Shown: positions 27,096 to 35,874 of the stretch, piece by piece
How the letters are laid out: every line of letters begins with the position of its first letter
Numbering within the stretch: position 1 is the first letter of the stretch
Assembly: GCA_022827905.1 (NCBI GenBank)
Contig: JAJEIQ010000057.1
Coordinates: forward strand, 1-64,000
Direction of reading: 5' to 3'
From: Pseudomonadales bacterium
Lineage (GTDB): Bacteria > Pseudomonadota > Gammaproteobacteria > Pseudomonadales > Azotimanducaceae
Length of the DNA: 64,000 nt
Translations under genes and position numbers: made by a program
Notes under the pieces: generated by a model
What the model was told of the DNA's origin: nothing
The model's input: the letters and a program-made list of their open reading frames with translations, nothing else
The model's database searches: none

Positions 27096-27881
27096 CTAGG
27101 CCCGCTGGCTGGAGACGGCGACCGTCTCGCCGGTCATGTAGGAGGCGTAGTCGCTGGCGAGGAACACCATCACATTGGCCACTTCCCAGACCTCGGCGGG
27201 TCGACCGAAGGCTTCCCGGGCCTTTAGCTTGCTGAGCAGTTCCTCGGTGGTCACCTTAGCGAGGAAGGGATGCATCGCCAAGCTGGGCGCGACGGCGTTG
27301 ACGCGTATGCCAAGCTCCGCGCCCTCCAAGGCAGCGCAGCGGGTCAGTGCCATCACACCCGCCTTGGCGGCGGCGTAGTGGGCTTGGCCCTGCTGCGCCC
27401 GCCAGCCGAGCACCGACGCGTTGTTGACGATCACGCCGCCCTTGCCGCGCATGGCCTGCATGGCGGCGCGGGTCATGCGGAAGGTGCCGTTCAGGGTGAC
27501 GTCCAGCACCTTGGCCCACTGCCCGTCCGTCATGTCCACCAAGTTTACGGTGCCACCGAGGCCGGCATTGTTGATCACCACGTCCACCGCTCCGAAGGCG
27601 TCCCCCGCCGTGGCGAATAGCGCATCCACGTCATCCTGAACCGTCACGTCGCAGCGCTGGGCAACGACTCGCCCCTTGGCCTGCGCCTCCAGGCGGGCCG
27701 CGGCCTCCGTCAACCGGGCGGCGTGGATGTCGGAGATCAATACCAAAGCGCCTTCCTCCACACAGCGTTTTGCCGCCGCAAAGCCGATGCCGGTGCCCGC
27801 CGCTGCCGTGATTAGAACCCGCCGGCCCGCCAGCAGGTCGTGGCCCGGCGGGTAGTCGGGAGGCAGCGACAAATCGGCCAC
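27096..27881 (-). CDS. Short-chain dehydrogenase/reductase, last gene of the steroid operon
   Basis: 261 residues from GTG 27881; the stop of the upstream thiolase lies 9 bases earlier. The NAD fold reads LITAAAGTGIGFAAAKRC and the catalytic set is present: NNAG, Ser in NNASVLG, and the Tyr/Lys of HYAAAKAG. Genome context (adjacent to ipd genes and the thiolase) points to a hydroxyacyl-CoA dehydrogenase such as IpdF, which oxidises a ring-derived hydroxyacyl-CoA. The exact substrate is inference. Confidence 0.85.
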   Translation of the reverse strand: MADLSLPPDYPPGHDLLAGRRVLITAAAGTGIGFAAAKRCVEEGALVLISDIHAARLTEAAARLEAQAKGRVVAQRCDVTVQDDVDALFATAGDAFGAVDVVINNAGLGGTVNLVDMTDGQWAKVLDVTLNGTFRMTRAAMQAMRGKGGVIVNNASVLGWRAQQGQAHYAAAKAGVMALTRCAALEGAELGIRVNAVAPSLAMHPFLAKVTTEELLSKLKAREAFGRPAEVWEVANVMVFLASDYASYMTGETVAVSSQRA

Positions 27882-27889
27882 AGCAGTCT

Positions 27890-29041
27890 CTAAAGCCGTT
27901 CGATGATGGTGACGTTGGCCTGTCCGCCGCCTTCGCACATCGTCTGCAAACCCCAACGGCCACCGCTGCGCTCCAACTCGTGGAGCAGGGTGGTCATCAG
28001 CTTGGCCCCGGTGGCGCCCAGCGGATGGCCCAAGGCGATGGCGCCGCCGTTGACGTTGGTTCGTTCCGGGTCGCAGCCAGTCTCGGCCAACCAAGCCATC
28101 ACCACCGGGGCGAAGGCCTCGTTGATCTCCACGCAGTCGATGTCGTCGATGGTCATGCCGGTCTTTTGCAGCGCCCGCTCGGTGGCTGGCATGGGCGCGG
28201 TGAGCATCCAGATGGGATCGTCGGCCAACACGCTGATGTGGTGAATGCGCGCCCGGGGCTCAAGGCCGTAGCGGTTGACGGCTTCTTCCGAGCAGATCAG
28301 CAGCGCGGCGGCGGCATCGCAGGTCTGGCTGGACACCGCCGCGGTGATGCGGCCGCCGGGCTGCAAAGGCTCCAACCCGGCCATAGCCTCTAGGCTGGTT
28401 CCCCGGCGCGGCGTCTCATCATCCGCCACCCCGTTGACGGGCACGATTTCGCGTGCAAAACGACCGGTGTCAATGGCGTGGCAGGCGCGTTCGTTGGAGG
28501 TCAGCGCGAATAGTTCCATGTCCAAGCGGGAGAAGCCCCACTTCTCGGCAATCATCTCCGCCGAGTTGAACTGGGTCACCAAGCCATCGCCGAAGCGGGC
28601 CACCCAGCCCGGCGAGCCGGTGAAGGGGTCGCCGAATCCGTGGGCCTGGCCCGCCAGCATGGCGGCGGAAATCGGGATCTGCGACATCGTCTGCACACCG
28701 CCGGCAACCACCACGTCGTTGGTGCCGCTCAGCACGGCCTGGGCGGCAAAGTGCACGGCCTGCTGGGAGGAGCCGCACTGGCGGTCGATGGTTACCCCCG
28801 GCACATGCAAGGGCAGCCCCGCGGCCAGCCAGCAGGTGCGGGCAATGTCGCCGGCCAAGGGGCCGATGGTGTCCACGCAGCCAAACAACACGTCCTCGTA
28901 GTCGTCGGCGGGCACGGCATTGCGCTCAACGAGGGCCTTCAGCGCCAGCCCACCGAGATCCGCAGGATGCATTTCCGCCAATCCGCCCCGGCGCCGTCCG
29001 GTGGGCGTGCGCAGCGCGTCGATGATGTAGGCCTCCGTCAT
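27890..29041 (-). CDS. Thiolase, FadA6-like
   Basis: 383 residues. Nucleophile Cys89 in DRQCGSSQQ, downstream GHPLGATGAKLM and CEGGGQANV. It cleaves beta-ketoacyl-CoA. Its start overlaps the end of the crotonase gene by 4 bases (ATGA), and its position in an operon with ipdA, ipdB and ipdC matches FadA6 of the actinobacterial KstR2 regulon; homology to FadA5-type thiolases is also possible. Confidence 0.9.
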   Translation of the reverse strand: MTEAYIIDALRTPTGRRRGGLAEMHPADLGGLALKALVERNAVPADDYEDVLFGCVDTIGPLAGDIARTCWLAAGLPLHVPGVTIDRQCGSSQQAVHFAAQAVLSGTNDVVVAGGVQTMSQIPISAAMLAGQAHGFGDPFTGSPGWVARFGDGLVTQFNSAEMIAEKWGFSRLDMELFALTSNERACHAIDTGRFAREIVPVNGVADDETPRRGTSLEAMAGLEPLQPGGRITAAVSSQTCDAAAALLICSEEAVNRYGLEPRARIHHISVLADDPIWMLTAPMPATERALQKTGMTIDDIDCVEINEAFAPVVMAWLAETGCDPERTNVNGGAIALGHPLGATGAKLMTTLLHELERSGGRWGLQTMCEGGGQANVTIIERL

Positions 29042-29868
29042 GGGTCCTTCCCCTTGCCTGTTTCCTGTCTTGCGTTTTCGACGCCGGCACCTTCAACACC
29101 AGTGCCTTGGGATTCGCCGCCGAACTGGGCCGCACTTCCGGTTTCCACGAAGGCGTCCCGCGCGGTCTGCGAGTCGTCGTGCATGTACATCTCGAAGGTG
29201 AAACCCTGCTCCCAGCGGTAGGCGCGGTCCACGTCGAAGGCCTCGATGCCGTTCAATGCCTGCTTGGCGATGCGCAGCGCATCGCGGCTCTTGGAGGCGA
29301 TCACGGCAGCGAACTCGCGGGCCGCCGCGGCGTGCTCATTGCGTGGCAGGACCCGCTCCACCCCACCAAGGCGCCAAGCCTCCTCGGCGGAAATCCGCCC
29401 ACCGGTGAGAAAGGCGGCGCGCACCTTGGCATGGGGCAGGAAGCGCTGCATGTGGGCGGCGCCGCCCATGGCGCCGCGGTCGATTTCCGGCAGCGCGAAG
29501 TAAGCGTCGTCAGCGGCAACAATCGCGTCGCTGGCACCGCAGATGCCGATGCCGCCGCCGAGCACAAAGCCGTGCGGCGCGGCCACCACCGGCACTTCGC
29601 AGCGATGCACCGCTTGGTAGCTTAGGAAGTTGCCCCGATTCACCTCGACGATGCGCTGCGGATTGGCCTGCAGTTCCTTGATGTCCACCCCGGCGCAAAA
29701 GCCCCGGCCTTCGGCACGGATGAGCAGGCAGCGTACGTCCTGGCGTTCCGCCAATTGGTGGATGATGCCCGGCAGTTCCAGCCACATTCGGGAGTCGAAG
29801 GCATTGACCGGCGGATGGTTGAAGACGATCTCGCCGATGCGCTCGCGGACTTCCACATCAAACGGCAT
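29038..29868 (-). CDS. Crotonase family ring hydrolase, EchA20-like
   Basis: 276 residues from ATG 29868 with GAAGGA upstream. Crotonase fold: FCAGVDIKEL and PHGFVLGGGIGICGASDAIVA. In actinobacterial steroid degradation EchA20 opens ring D of the CoA-bound indane intermediate; this gene sits between the ipdC-like and fadA6-like genes, so the same role is likely. The last 25 residues are Gly/Gln/Glu-rich and longer than usual. The start overlaps ipdC by 11 bases. Confidence 0.82.
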   Translation of the reverse strand: MPFDVEVRERIGEIVFNHPPVNAFDSRMWLELPGIIHQLAERQDVRCLLIRAEGRGFCAGVDIKELQANPQRIVEVNRGNFLSYQAVHRCEVPVVAAPHGFVLGGGIGICGASDAIVAADDAYFALPEIDRGAMGGAAHMQRFLPHAKVRAAFLTGGRISAEEAWRLGGVERVLPRNEHAAAAREFAAVIASKSRDALRIAKQALNGIEAFDVDRAYRWEQGFTFEMYMHDDSQTARDAFVETGSAAQFGGESQGTGVEGAGVENARQETGKGKDP

Positions 29869-30952
29869 GGCGAAGGTCCTTCGTTGCGGCATCGGATGGC
29901 GTACCCGTCAAGCCACCGATGCGTTGTTGCGCATCCGCGACCATGCCTGCCACCAAATCGGCACAGCTCGGCAGGTCGTCGATCAGCCCGGCCACCTGGC
30001 CGCTGGGCAGCACCCCCCGCGCCGGGTCGCCTTCGACCATGGCCTTCTTGATGATCATGGGCGCGTTGGCCGCCATCATCGCTTGGGAGAGGGTGAGCCC
30101 GCCGCCCCGCGTCATCGCCCAAGCCGACTTCGCCAGCGCCAGGACGGAGGCGCCGGTTTCGGCGCGGAACCGCCAGCCGTTGGCCAGCGCCCGAACCGCC
30201 ATCGACAGGCTTCCGGACCGTTCCAGCCGCGCCAGCGTCTCGTTCATCAGCATGCGCTGCGGCAAGCCATCGAGCTTGGCGCTGACCGGAATCTGGTTGA
30301 CCTCGGCCGCCAAGTAGCGGGCCTTGGTGGCAGCTGGCGTCGGGCTGTCCGAGGTGAGCATGAATCGGGTGCCCATCGCGATGCCGGCCGCACCGAAGGC
30401 CAGCGCCGCCGCCAGCCCCCGTCCATCCCGAAAGCCGCCCGCGGCAAGGACCGGCACCTCCACTGCATCCAGGGTTTCAGCGAGCAGCAGCAGGGTCGGC
30501 GTGACGCCGGTGTGGCCACCGCCTTCGCCGCCTTGGCAGACAATGAGATCGGCCCCGAGCTCGACCGCCTTCTTGGCGTGCTTGCCGGCGCCGATGGTGG
30601 GCACGCAGAGCACCCCGGCGCCCTTCAGCCTGTCGATCAGCTTCGGCGACGGGGCGCGTCCGTAGCTGACCGCCTTGACGCCGTGGTCGATGACCAGATC
30701 GGCAATGCGTTCAGCACCCGGCTGAAACCCATGGAAATTGACGCCAAACGGGCCATCAACCGCATCGAGAACGGCTCGAATCTCACCCTCGGCCTCATCC
30801 GGCGTCATGACCGCGCAGGCCAGGAAGGCAAATGCCCCGGCACGGACGCTGGCGGTGACCAAGGCGGAAGTGGAGACCCAGCCCATGGCGGTCTGCACGA
30901 TCGGGTACCGGCAGTCCAACCGCTTTGTCGCGGGTGTGGCGAGGGTGTCCAT
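29858..30952 (-). CDS. ipdC: Nitronate-monooxygenase-like flavoprotein, IpdC-like
   Basis: 364 residues. FMN-dependent TIM barrel: VQTAMGWVSTSAL at the N-terminus, GVNFHGF, CQGGEGGGHTG (FMN phosphate site) and AAGGFRDGRGLAAALAFGA. In steroid catabolism IpdC reduces a hydroxylated indane CoA ester before ring opening. The gene directly follows ipdB (2-base gap) and precedes the EchA20-like gene, the same neighbourhood as in Mycobacterium. A generic nitronate monooxygenase cannot be excluded from the sequence alone. Confidence 0.82.
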   Translation of the reverse strand: MDTLATPATKRLDCRYPIVQTAMGWVSTSALVTASVRAGAFAFLACAVMTPDEAEGEIRAVLDAVDGPFGVNFHGFQPGAERIADLVIDHGVKAVSYGRAPSPKLIDRLKGAGVLCVPTIGAGKHAKKAVELGADLIVCQGGEGGGHTGVTPTLLLLAETLDAVEVPVLAAGGFRDGRGLAAALAFGAAGIAMGTRFMLTSDSPTPAATKARYLAAEVNQIPVSAKLDGLPQRMLMNETLARLERSGSLSMAVRALANGWRFRAETGASVLALAKSAWAMTRGGGLTLSQAMMAANAPMIIKKAMVEGDPARGVLPSGQVAGLIDDLPSCADLVAGMVADAQQRIGGLTGTPSDAATKDLRHAV

Positions 30953-30954
30953 CG

Positions 30955-31746
30955 TCAGCTTGAGCGCTCTCCCGGCGGATTGCCGGGGATGGCCCCGGCC
31001 CGCAGATCATGGGGATCCAATCGCTCGCGAATGAGCTTGAGCTGTTCATCCGTCGGCGCGGGGGTGGTCGAAAGTCCGGGCGCGGTGGCGAGTTCGAAGC
31101 CGGTGTTGTCCTGCACCTCGTCGAACGTCACGCCCGGATTCAGGCTGATGACGCGGATGGCGTGGCTCGGTCCTTGGAAGTCCATGACTGCTAGGTTGGT
31201 GACGATGCGGCGCAAGTCCAGATGCTCGGGCTTATGGCCATTCGGCCAGCGGGCCGGGTTGTAGCCGATGCCGCCCACCATGTCCACTTCGCCCGTCACG
31301 AAGGCGCGCTTCGTGTGCTGGGGCAGGAACATGGAGTTGGCGTTGCTGATGGTGTTTCCGGGGTAGCCGCGAACGCCCAGCAACGCGGTCTTCGGCCGCT
31401 CGTAGTCGCCGATGATGGAGATGTTCATCTGCCCGAAGCGGTCCACCTGCACGGGCGTCACCATGGCGTGGCGCTTGCCCTTGTAGATGAGGTCGAACAC
31501 CCGCTCGTAGGTCATCAACCCCTCGATCTTGGGCCGGTAGTCCCCGCGCGGCCCCACCGGCACCGGCTCCCGCACCAAGTACGCCTCGCCGTCGGTGATC
31601 ATCAGCCCCGGCTCGAAGGTCAGCTTGGCAAGCCCGGCGCCCAGGCGCGGCACCAAGCCAATGCTGGTGGCCAACGCTTCGCCGTCGCCCCGGAAGGCCT
31701 CCGCAGCGCAGCAGATGCAGAGTTCCGCTAGGGTGTAAGCGCTCAC
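30955..31746 (-). CDS. ipdB: CoA-transferase family subunit B, IpdB-like
   Basis: 263 residues from GTG 31746; no ATG fits. A class I CoA-transferase beta fold: SAYTLAELCICCAAE, TPVQVDRFGQMNISIIGDY, GVRGYPGN. It pairs with the upstream subunit A gene, 10 bases away. IpdAB is known as a ring-opening COCHEA-CoA hydrolase rather than a transferase, and the operon context supports this reading. Confidence 0.87.
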   Translation of the reverse strand: MSAYTLAELCICCAAEAFRGDGEALATSIGLVPRLGAGLAKLTFEPGLMITDGEAYLVREPVPVGPRGDYRPKIEGLMTYERVFDLIYKGKRHAMVTPVQVDRFGQMNISIIGDYERPKTALLGVRGYPGNTISNANSMFLPQHTKRAFVTGEVDMVGGIGYNPARWPNGHKPEHLDLRRIVTNLAVMDFQGPSHAIRVISLNPGVTFDEVQDNTGFELATAPGLSTTPAPTDEQLKLIRERLDPHDLRAGAIPGNPPGERSS

Positions 31747-31756
31747 TAACGACGTC

Positions 31757-32632
31757 TCAAAAAACCGGCAACGGCAGGGCACCGACCGCTTCGGGCCCAC
31801 CGACCTCCGCCAAGTAGGCGGACAAGTCCTTGCCGAGGACGTAGCGCTCAAGGTAGTCCGTCCAGCCCCCCTTGGCAGCCGCTGAATAGGCGCGCAGATG
31901 CTCAACGTCCATGCCGTACTTCGGCCCGCAGGAAGTGGGATGGGCGCCCCAGGGCGCGGCTGCCACGCCCCGCACGAGGGAGCGCTCGATCGGCATCTGC
32001 AAGGCGGTCAGGGGATCATTGAAGGTGTCGGTATCGACCAGCGCTTCGGCGCTGAGGAAGGCTTGGTTCGCAGCTCGGCACAGCCACTCGTCAAAGAAGG
32101 GGTCAGGGCCACAGATGCGCGAGTTGCCGAGCGCGTCGGCTTCATTGACGTGGCAGATCGCGACGTCGATCGGCAGCGCCGGCATTGCCACCAAGGTCTC
32201 GCCATCCGGGTAGGGCGAGGTGATGGTCTTGATCTCCGGATTGGCGGTCAACACGTCGGAGCCGAACCCGACCCGGGTGGGCAGGAACGGAAGCCGTGAC
32301 GCGGCGGCTTTCAAGCCCAGTTGCAGCATGCCTTCGTCGAGTTCCATCACTTCAAAGGCGCCCGCTTGGCGGGCGGCGCGGAAGTGCGCCTCCAAGGGAA
32401 CCAAGTCCATGGACACGAAGCCGAACACCAGCTTGGCGATCTTTCCGGCAGCCGCCAGCATGCCCACGTCCGGGCCACCGTAGCTGATGACGGTCAGATC
32501 CTGGACATCCGTTTTCAAGAGTTCGCGGATGACGGCCATCGGCTTGCGCCGACCGCCCCAGCCGCCGATGCCGAGGGTCATGCCGGACTCGATGGCGTTG
32601 GTGATGTCCGCTACGGCGCAGGTCTTGTCCAT
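31757..32632 (-). CDS. ipdA: CoA-transferase family subunit A, IpdA-like
   Basis: 291 residues from ATG 32632, which follows the preceding stop by one base (TGAG-ATG), so it is coupled to the dioxygenase gene. GIGGWGGRRKPMAVIREL near the N-terminus, ISYGGPDVGMLAAAGKI and CHVNEADALGNSRI match the glutaconate-CoA-transferase-like alpha fold. Acts with IpdB on the last carbocyclic steroid ring. Confidence 0.87.
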   Translation of the reverse strand: MDKTCAVADITNAIESGMTLGIGGWGGRRKPMAVIRELLKTDVQDLTVISYGGPDVGMLAAAGKIAKLVFGFVSMDLVPLEAHFRAARQAGAFEVMELDEGMLQLGLKAAASRLPFLPTRVGFGSDVLTANPEIKTITSPYPDGETLVAMPALPIDVAICHVNEADALGNSRICGPDPFFDEWLCRAANQAFLSAEALVDTDTFNDPLTALQMPIERSLVRGVAAAPWGAHPTSCGPKYGMDVEHLRAYSAAAKGGWTDYLERYVLGKDLSAYLAEVGGPEAVGALPLPVF

Positions 32633-32633
32633 C

Positions 32634-33536
32634 TCAGCCCGGAAAGTTGTACTCGTGGCCCCAGATGTCGCCCGCCGTGCTGCGGGTGGGCTCAAAGGCG
32701 CTCCAATCGAACTGGCGTCCATCGTAGCCGTATTCGATGGGGATGCCGCCGGGGGCCAGCATGTAGAAAGACACCATGCCGTCGTTGAGGTGCCGGCCCA
32801 AGCTCGCCACGATGGGTGCCTCGGCCGCCTTGGCGCGGTCAAGGCAAGCGCCCACGTCGTCCAGCGTTTCCACTTCCGCCATGAGATGCACCACGCCGCT
32901 CGGCGCGGGAAAGTTGTACAAGCCGACGCTGTGGTGACGGGGGTTATCGGCGTGCAGAAAGTGAATGCGTTGCGGCGGCGCGCCTTCCACCGGCGGCGGC
33001 AGGGTCAGTTCGTCGCTTACGCCGAAGCCAAGCACCTCGCGATAAAAGGCGTCGGTGGCCTCGAACTCCGGCGCCGGCAGCACCGCGTGGCCCAAGCCCA
33101 TGGCGCCGGTGACGAAGCGCAAGCCGTCGATGGGCGAGCTGAATGAGGCCTCGTTCACGGTGCGGCCATGGCAAAGCTCAAAGGCATTGCCGGAGGGGTC
33201 CACGCCAAAGGCCAAGCCCACTGCGCCTCGGGACCCGGCCTCGACATCGGAACCCAGCCTGGTCAGCGCACCGGCCTCGCGCAGGGCCTCCACCGACTGC
33301 CCGAAGGCGTCGGCGTCGGCACATTCCCAACCGGCAGCCGCAAAGCGGTCGGCTTCGCCCGGCTCGATGAGGTAGCGGAACGGCATGGCATCCATGGCCA
33401 AGCACAGGGTGCCGCGCACCGTGCCGCCCTCGGCGGGCCGACTGGCGAAGCCGAGCACCTGCTCGCCGAACCACAGCCAGTCGGCAGGCTCCCGCATTTC
33501 AAGCCGTACGTAACTCAGCGAAGCAATCGCCATCAC
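32634..33536 (-). CDS. hsaC: Extradiol ring-cleavage dioxygenase (type I), HsaC-like
   Basis: 300 residues from GTG 33536, or 299 from the adjacent ATG 33533. Two vicinal-oxygen-chelate repeats. The Fe(II) ligands of the C-terminal module are visible: His150 (GLGHAV), the RHHS pair at 201-202 and Glu268 (IPIEYG); the conserved Tyr follows at YGYDGRQ. It cleaves a catechol next to the hydroxyls; in the steroid pathway the substrate is the catecholic secosteroid. Between it and the hydrolase gene lie REP-like hairpins. Confidence 0.88.
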   Translation of the reverse strand: MMAIASLSYVRLEMREPADWLWFGEQVLGFASRPAEGGTVRGTLCLAMDAMPFRYLIEPGEADRFAAAGWECADADAFGQSVEALREAGALTRLGSDVEAGSRGAVGLAFGVDPSGNAFELCHGRTVNEASFSSPIDGLRFVTGAMGLGHAVLPAPEFEATDAFYREVLGFGVSDELTLPPPVEGAPPQRIHFLHADNPRHHSVGLYNFPAPSGVVHLMAEVETLDDVGACLDRAKAAEAPIVASLGRHLNDGMVSFYMLAPGGIPIEYGYDGRQFDWSAFEPTRSTAGDIWGHEYNFPG

Positions 33537-33556
33537 CGCAATTCCAAGTCCTCATT

Positions 33557-33626
33557 CGAGGGCGGGACGCCCTCGCTCCGAAAGATGCCGTCGAGCGGAG
33601 CCCGGCTCGAGGGCATCTTGCCCTCG
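33557..33626. repeat. REP-like doublet hairpins
   Basis: Two related hairpins: CGAGGGCG-GGA-CGCCCTCG (33557-33575) and CGAGGGCA-TCT-TGCCCTCG (33608-33626), 32 bases apart, in the gap between the hsaD-like and hsaC-like genes. The matching changes in both arms of the second copy keep the stem perfect. A third copy lies at 27055-27073. They may modulate mRNA stability within the operon. Confidence 0.72.
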
Positions 33627-33664
33627 CACGGCGCGAAGCGCCGTCCAGTGCAGCAACCTTTCAT

Positions 33665-34519
33665 TCAGTCGTTGTCCAGAAAGTCGAGGCAGGCAGCGTT
33701 GAACATGCGGGCATGCTCCACCATGACCCAGTGCCCGCAGTCGGCCACCTCGATCAGCCGGCTAGGACGGCAGGCCTTGAGAATCTTGCGCCCGCCGCCC
33801 GGAGGCAGCATCTCGTCGTCCATACCCCAAAACGCCAGCACCGGGCATGTGATGCTGCCCAGTTCCCCCTCCATGTTAGGGATGCGCATGCGTGCGAGCA
33901 CGTCCGGCGGCTGGGTCTGGGCAATGGCGTAGCGCTCATCGACCAGCGCGTCGGTCACCACCGCCGGGTCGAACACCAAGTTTTGCAGGATCTGCCGCAA
34001 GCCGCCGTGGTCCAAGGCACCGCTGGTGAAGTTGGCGATCATGCGGGCCATCGCCGGCATCGCCATGTAGGTGTCCAGCTCCTCGATGCCGCCGGGTGCC
34101 ATCAGCACCAGCTTGTCGACGCGCTCCGGATGGTCGAGCGCGGTGCGAATGGCCACCCCGCCGCCGAGGGAATTGCCCACCAAGGCGCAACGCTCGACGC
34201 CGATGGCGTCCAGCAGGCCGACTAGGTGCGTGACGAAGAAATCCGTGGTGTAGTCGATGCCAGTGGGCTTGGAGGAGTAGCCGAAGCCGGGCAGGTCCGG
34301 CACGATCACGCGGTATCCCGCCTCCGCCAAGACGGGGGCATTCAGCTTGAAGTTGCTGTAGCCGCTCGCTCCGGGGCCGCTGCCATGGACGAACACCACT
34401 GTCCGGCCATTGCCGCGGCCAACCTGATGGTCGTGATAGTGCAGCGTCAAATCCGCCGATTCGACAGTTTCGCCGCGGGGTGGACCGCTCTGCTCAGCGC
34501 TCGACACCGCGCTTCTCAA
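33665..34519 (-). CDS. hsaD: Meta-cleavage product C-C hydrolase, HsaD/BphD-like
   Basis: 284 residues from TTG 34519, or 280 from GTG 34507, which has GAGAAG close upstream. Alpha/beta hydrolase with HGSGPGASGYSNF (oxyanion loop typical of meta-cleavage hydrolases), nucleophile in LVGNSLGGGVA, acid in WGMDDEMLP and His in CGHWVMVEH. It hydrolyses the C-C bond of the ring-cleavage product made by the adjacent extradiol dioxygenase. The start overlaps the monooxygenase gene. Confidence 0.9.
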   Translation of the reverse strand: MRSAVSSAEQSGPPRGETVESADLTLHYHDHQVGRGNGRTVVFVHGSGPGASGYSNFKLNAPVLAEAGYRVIVPDLPGFGYSSKPTGIDYTTDFFVTHLVGLLDAIGVERCALVGNSLGGGVAIRTALDHPERVDKLVLMAPGGIEELDTYMAMPAMARMIANFTSGALDHGGLRQILQNLVFDPAVVTDALVDERYAIAQTQPPDVLARMRIPNMEGELGSITCPVLAFWGMDDEMLPPGGGRKILKACRPSRLIEVADCGHWVMVEHARMFNAACLDFLDND

Positions 34520-35682
34520 ACGAAGGCGTCGCCGTTGTCGGCACCCAAGGCCATCGCCCCGAAGTTGCGGGCAAAGGCCGTTGGGTTGTTGGCGACATGG
34601 GCGCGGGCGACGCGGATGTCACGCCAGATATCCTGAATGGCGGATCCGTTGAATACGCTATGGCCACCGGCCACCTCGAAGAGCCGGTCCACGGCGCGGG
34701 TCATGTCGTCGATGATGAGGCTAGCCTGATAGCGCCAGCGCACCCGGTCCATCAACTCCAACGACTCACCGGTCTGCATGTGCGCCATCATATGGTCGAA
34801 GTTGCGGAACAGCACGGCCTCCGCCTGATCAATGTCGTTGAGGGTTTCCGCCACCCGCCGGGTGATGTCCGGGTCGCCCTGCAGCTTGGTCGGGTCCGTG
34901 CTGCTGCCGGCCGCTCTGCCGGCGAACGCCGCCACCGCATGGCGCGCCGCGCCGATGGCCGGGGTGGAAACCACCCGCACGAACATCTGCGCCCAAGGGA
35001 TGCCATACATCGGATTGTCCTGGGAATGGACGCAGTTGAAGCCATCCATGCGCTTGTGGGTGCGGTGTTCGGGCACAAAAACGGGTTGCTCAATGACGAT
35101 GTCGTTGGAGCCGGTGGCCTGCAGGCCGTAGGCAAACCAGGTGTCTTCAATTCGATAGTCCGTGCGCGGCACCAGAAAGGTGCGGTAGTCCTCCCCGGGC
35201 ACGATGCCTCCCAGCAACACCCAGGTGCAGTGCTCGGAGCCCGAACTCCAACCCCAGCGGCCGCTGAGCATGAAGCCGCCATCGGCTGCCTCGACCTTGG
35301 CGCCAACCGGGTTGTAGGAACTCGAAATCAAGGTGTTTGGACCCTCGGCGTACACCTCGTCAAGCGCTTGGCGATTCATGATGGCAAGTTGGAAGGCATG
35401 CACGGCGATGATGCCCGCCACCCAAGCGGTGCTCATGTCCTGTTCGGCGATGCGCAAATGCGTCCGAAAAAAGTCTTGAGGGGTCGCCTCCAAGCCGCCC
35501 CAAGGCTTCGGCAGCAGGGCGCGCATGAAGCCGGACTCGATGATGGCGTCAATGGCTTCCCGCTTGACTTGGCGGTCGGCCCGGCCCTCGGACGCCAGCT
35601 CGGCAATCAAGGGCAAGTGCGGTTCGATGTCGAGAGCTTGAAGCTCGGACTCGTCGATCGCCGACACGGCCGACTGGGACAT
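34516..35682 (-). CDS. hsaA: Flavin-dependent monooxygenase oxygenase, HsaA-like
   Basis: 388 residues with the acyl-CoA dehydrogenase fold used by group D flavin monooxygenases. Visible blocks are WSSGSEHCTWVLLGG, YGLQATGSNDIVIE, and IQDIWRDIRVARAHVANNP near the C-terminus, all typical of HsaA, which hydroxylates the phenolic secosteroid. It needs reduced FMN from HsaB; no such reductase gene lies in the window. First gene of the nine-gene minus-strand operon. Confidence 0.88.
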   Translation of the reverse strand: MSQSAVSAIDESELQALDIEPHLPLIAELASEGRADRQVKREAIDAIIESGFMRALLPKPWGGLEATPQDFFRTHLRIAEQDMSTAWVAGIIAVHAFQLAIMNRQALDEVYAEGPNTLISSSYNPVGAKVEAADGGFMLSGRWGWSSGSEHCTWVLLGGIVPGEDYRTFLVPRTDYRIEDTWFAYGLQATGSNDIVIEQPVFVPEHRTHKRMDGFNCVHSQDNPMYGIPWAQMFVRVVSTPAIGAARHAVAAFAGRAAGSSTDPTKLQGDPDITRRVAETLNDIDQAEAVLFRNFDHMMAHMQTGESLELMDRVRWRYQASLIIDDMTRAVDRLFEVAGGHSVFNGSAIQDIWRDIRVARAHVANNPTAFARNFGAMALGADNGDAFV

Positions 35683-35762
35683 TTCAACCTCTGGAAGCTG
35701 GCGCTGAGTTGGTCTGATGGTCCCACAGTAAATGGAAAGTGTCCACCTTCACCCTAACGCTG

Positions 35763-35825
35763 TTGCGCAATTCCCATGAGACCGATCTACGCAAACAAGG
35801 AGCGCAAATGCCTTTTGCTTGCGCT
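35763..35825. promoter_or_regulatory. TTGCGC-type palindromes in the divergent promoter region
   Basis: In the gap between hsaA (-) and an SDR gene (+) are a perfect TTGCGCAA palindrome (35763-35770) and a 7-11-7 inverted repeat AGCGCAA-N11-TTGCGCT (35801-35825) with the same core. Such repeated half-sites look like operators controlling both directions. The tandem Lrp/AsnC genes just downstream are candidate regulators. Confidence 0.45.
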
Positions 35826-35874
35826 ATCAGCAATATTGAAACACAATCGGTGCTTTCCAAGGTTGAGAGGCGGC

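Noticed and set aside
29630-31264. 544-residue plus-strand open frame
   Set aside because: Antisense to the crotonase, ipdC and ipdB genes; low-complexity shadow.
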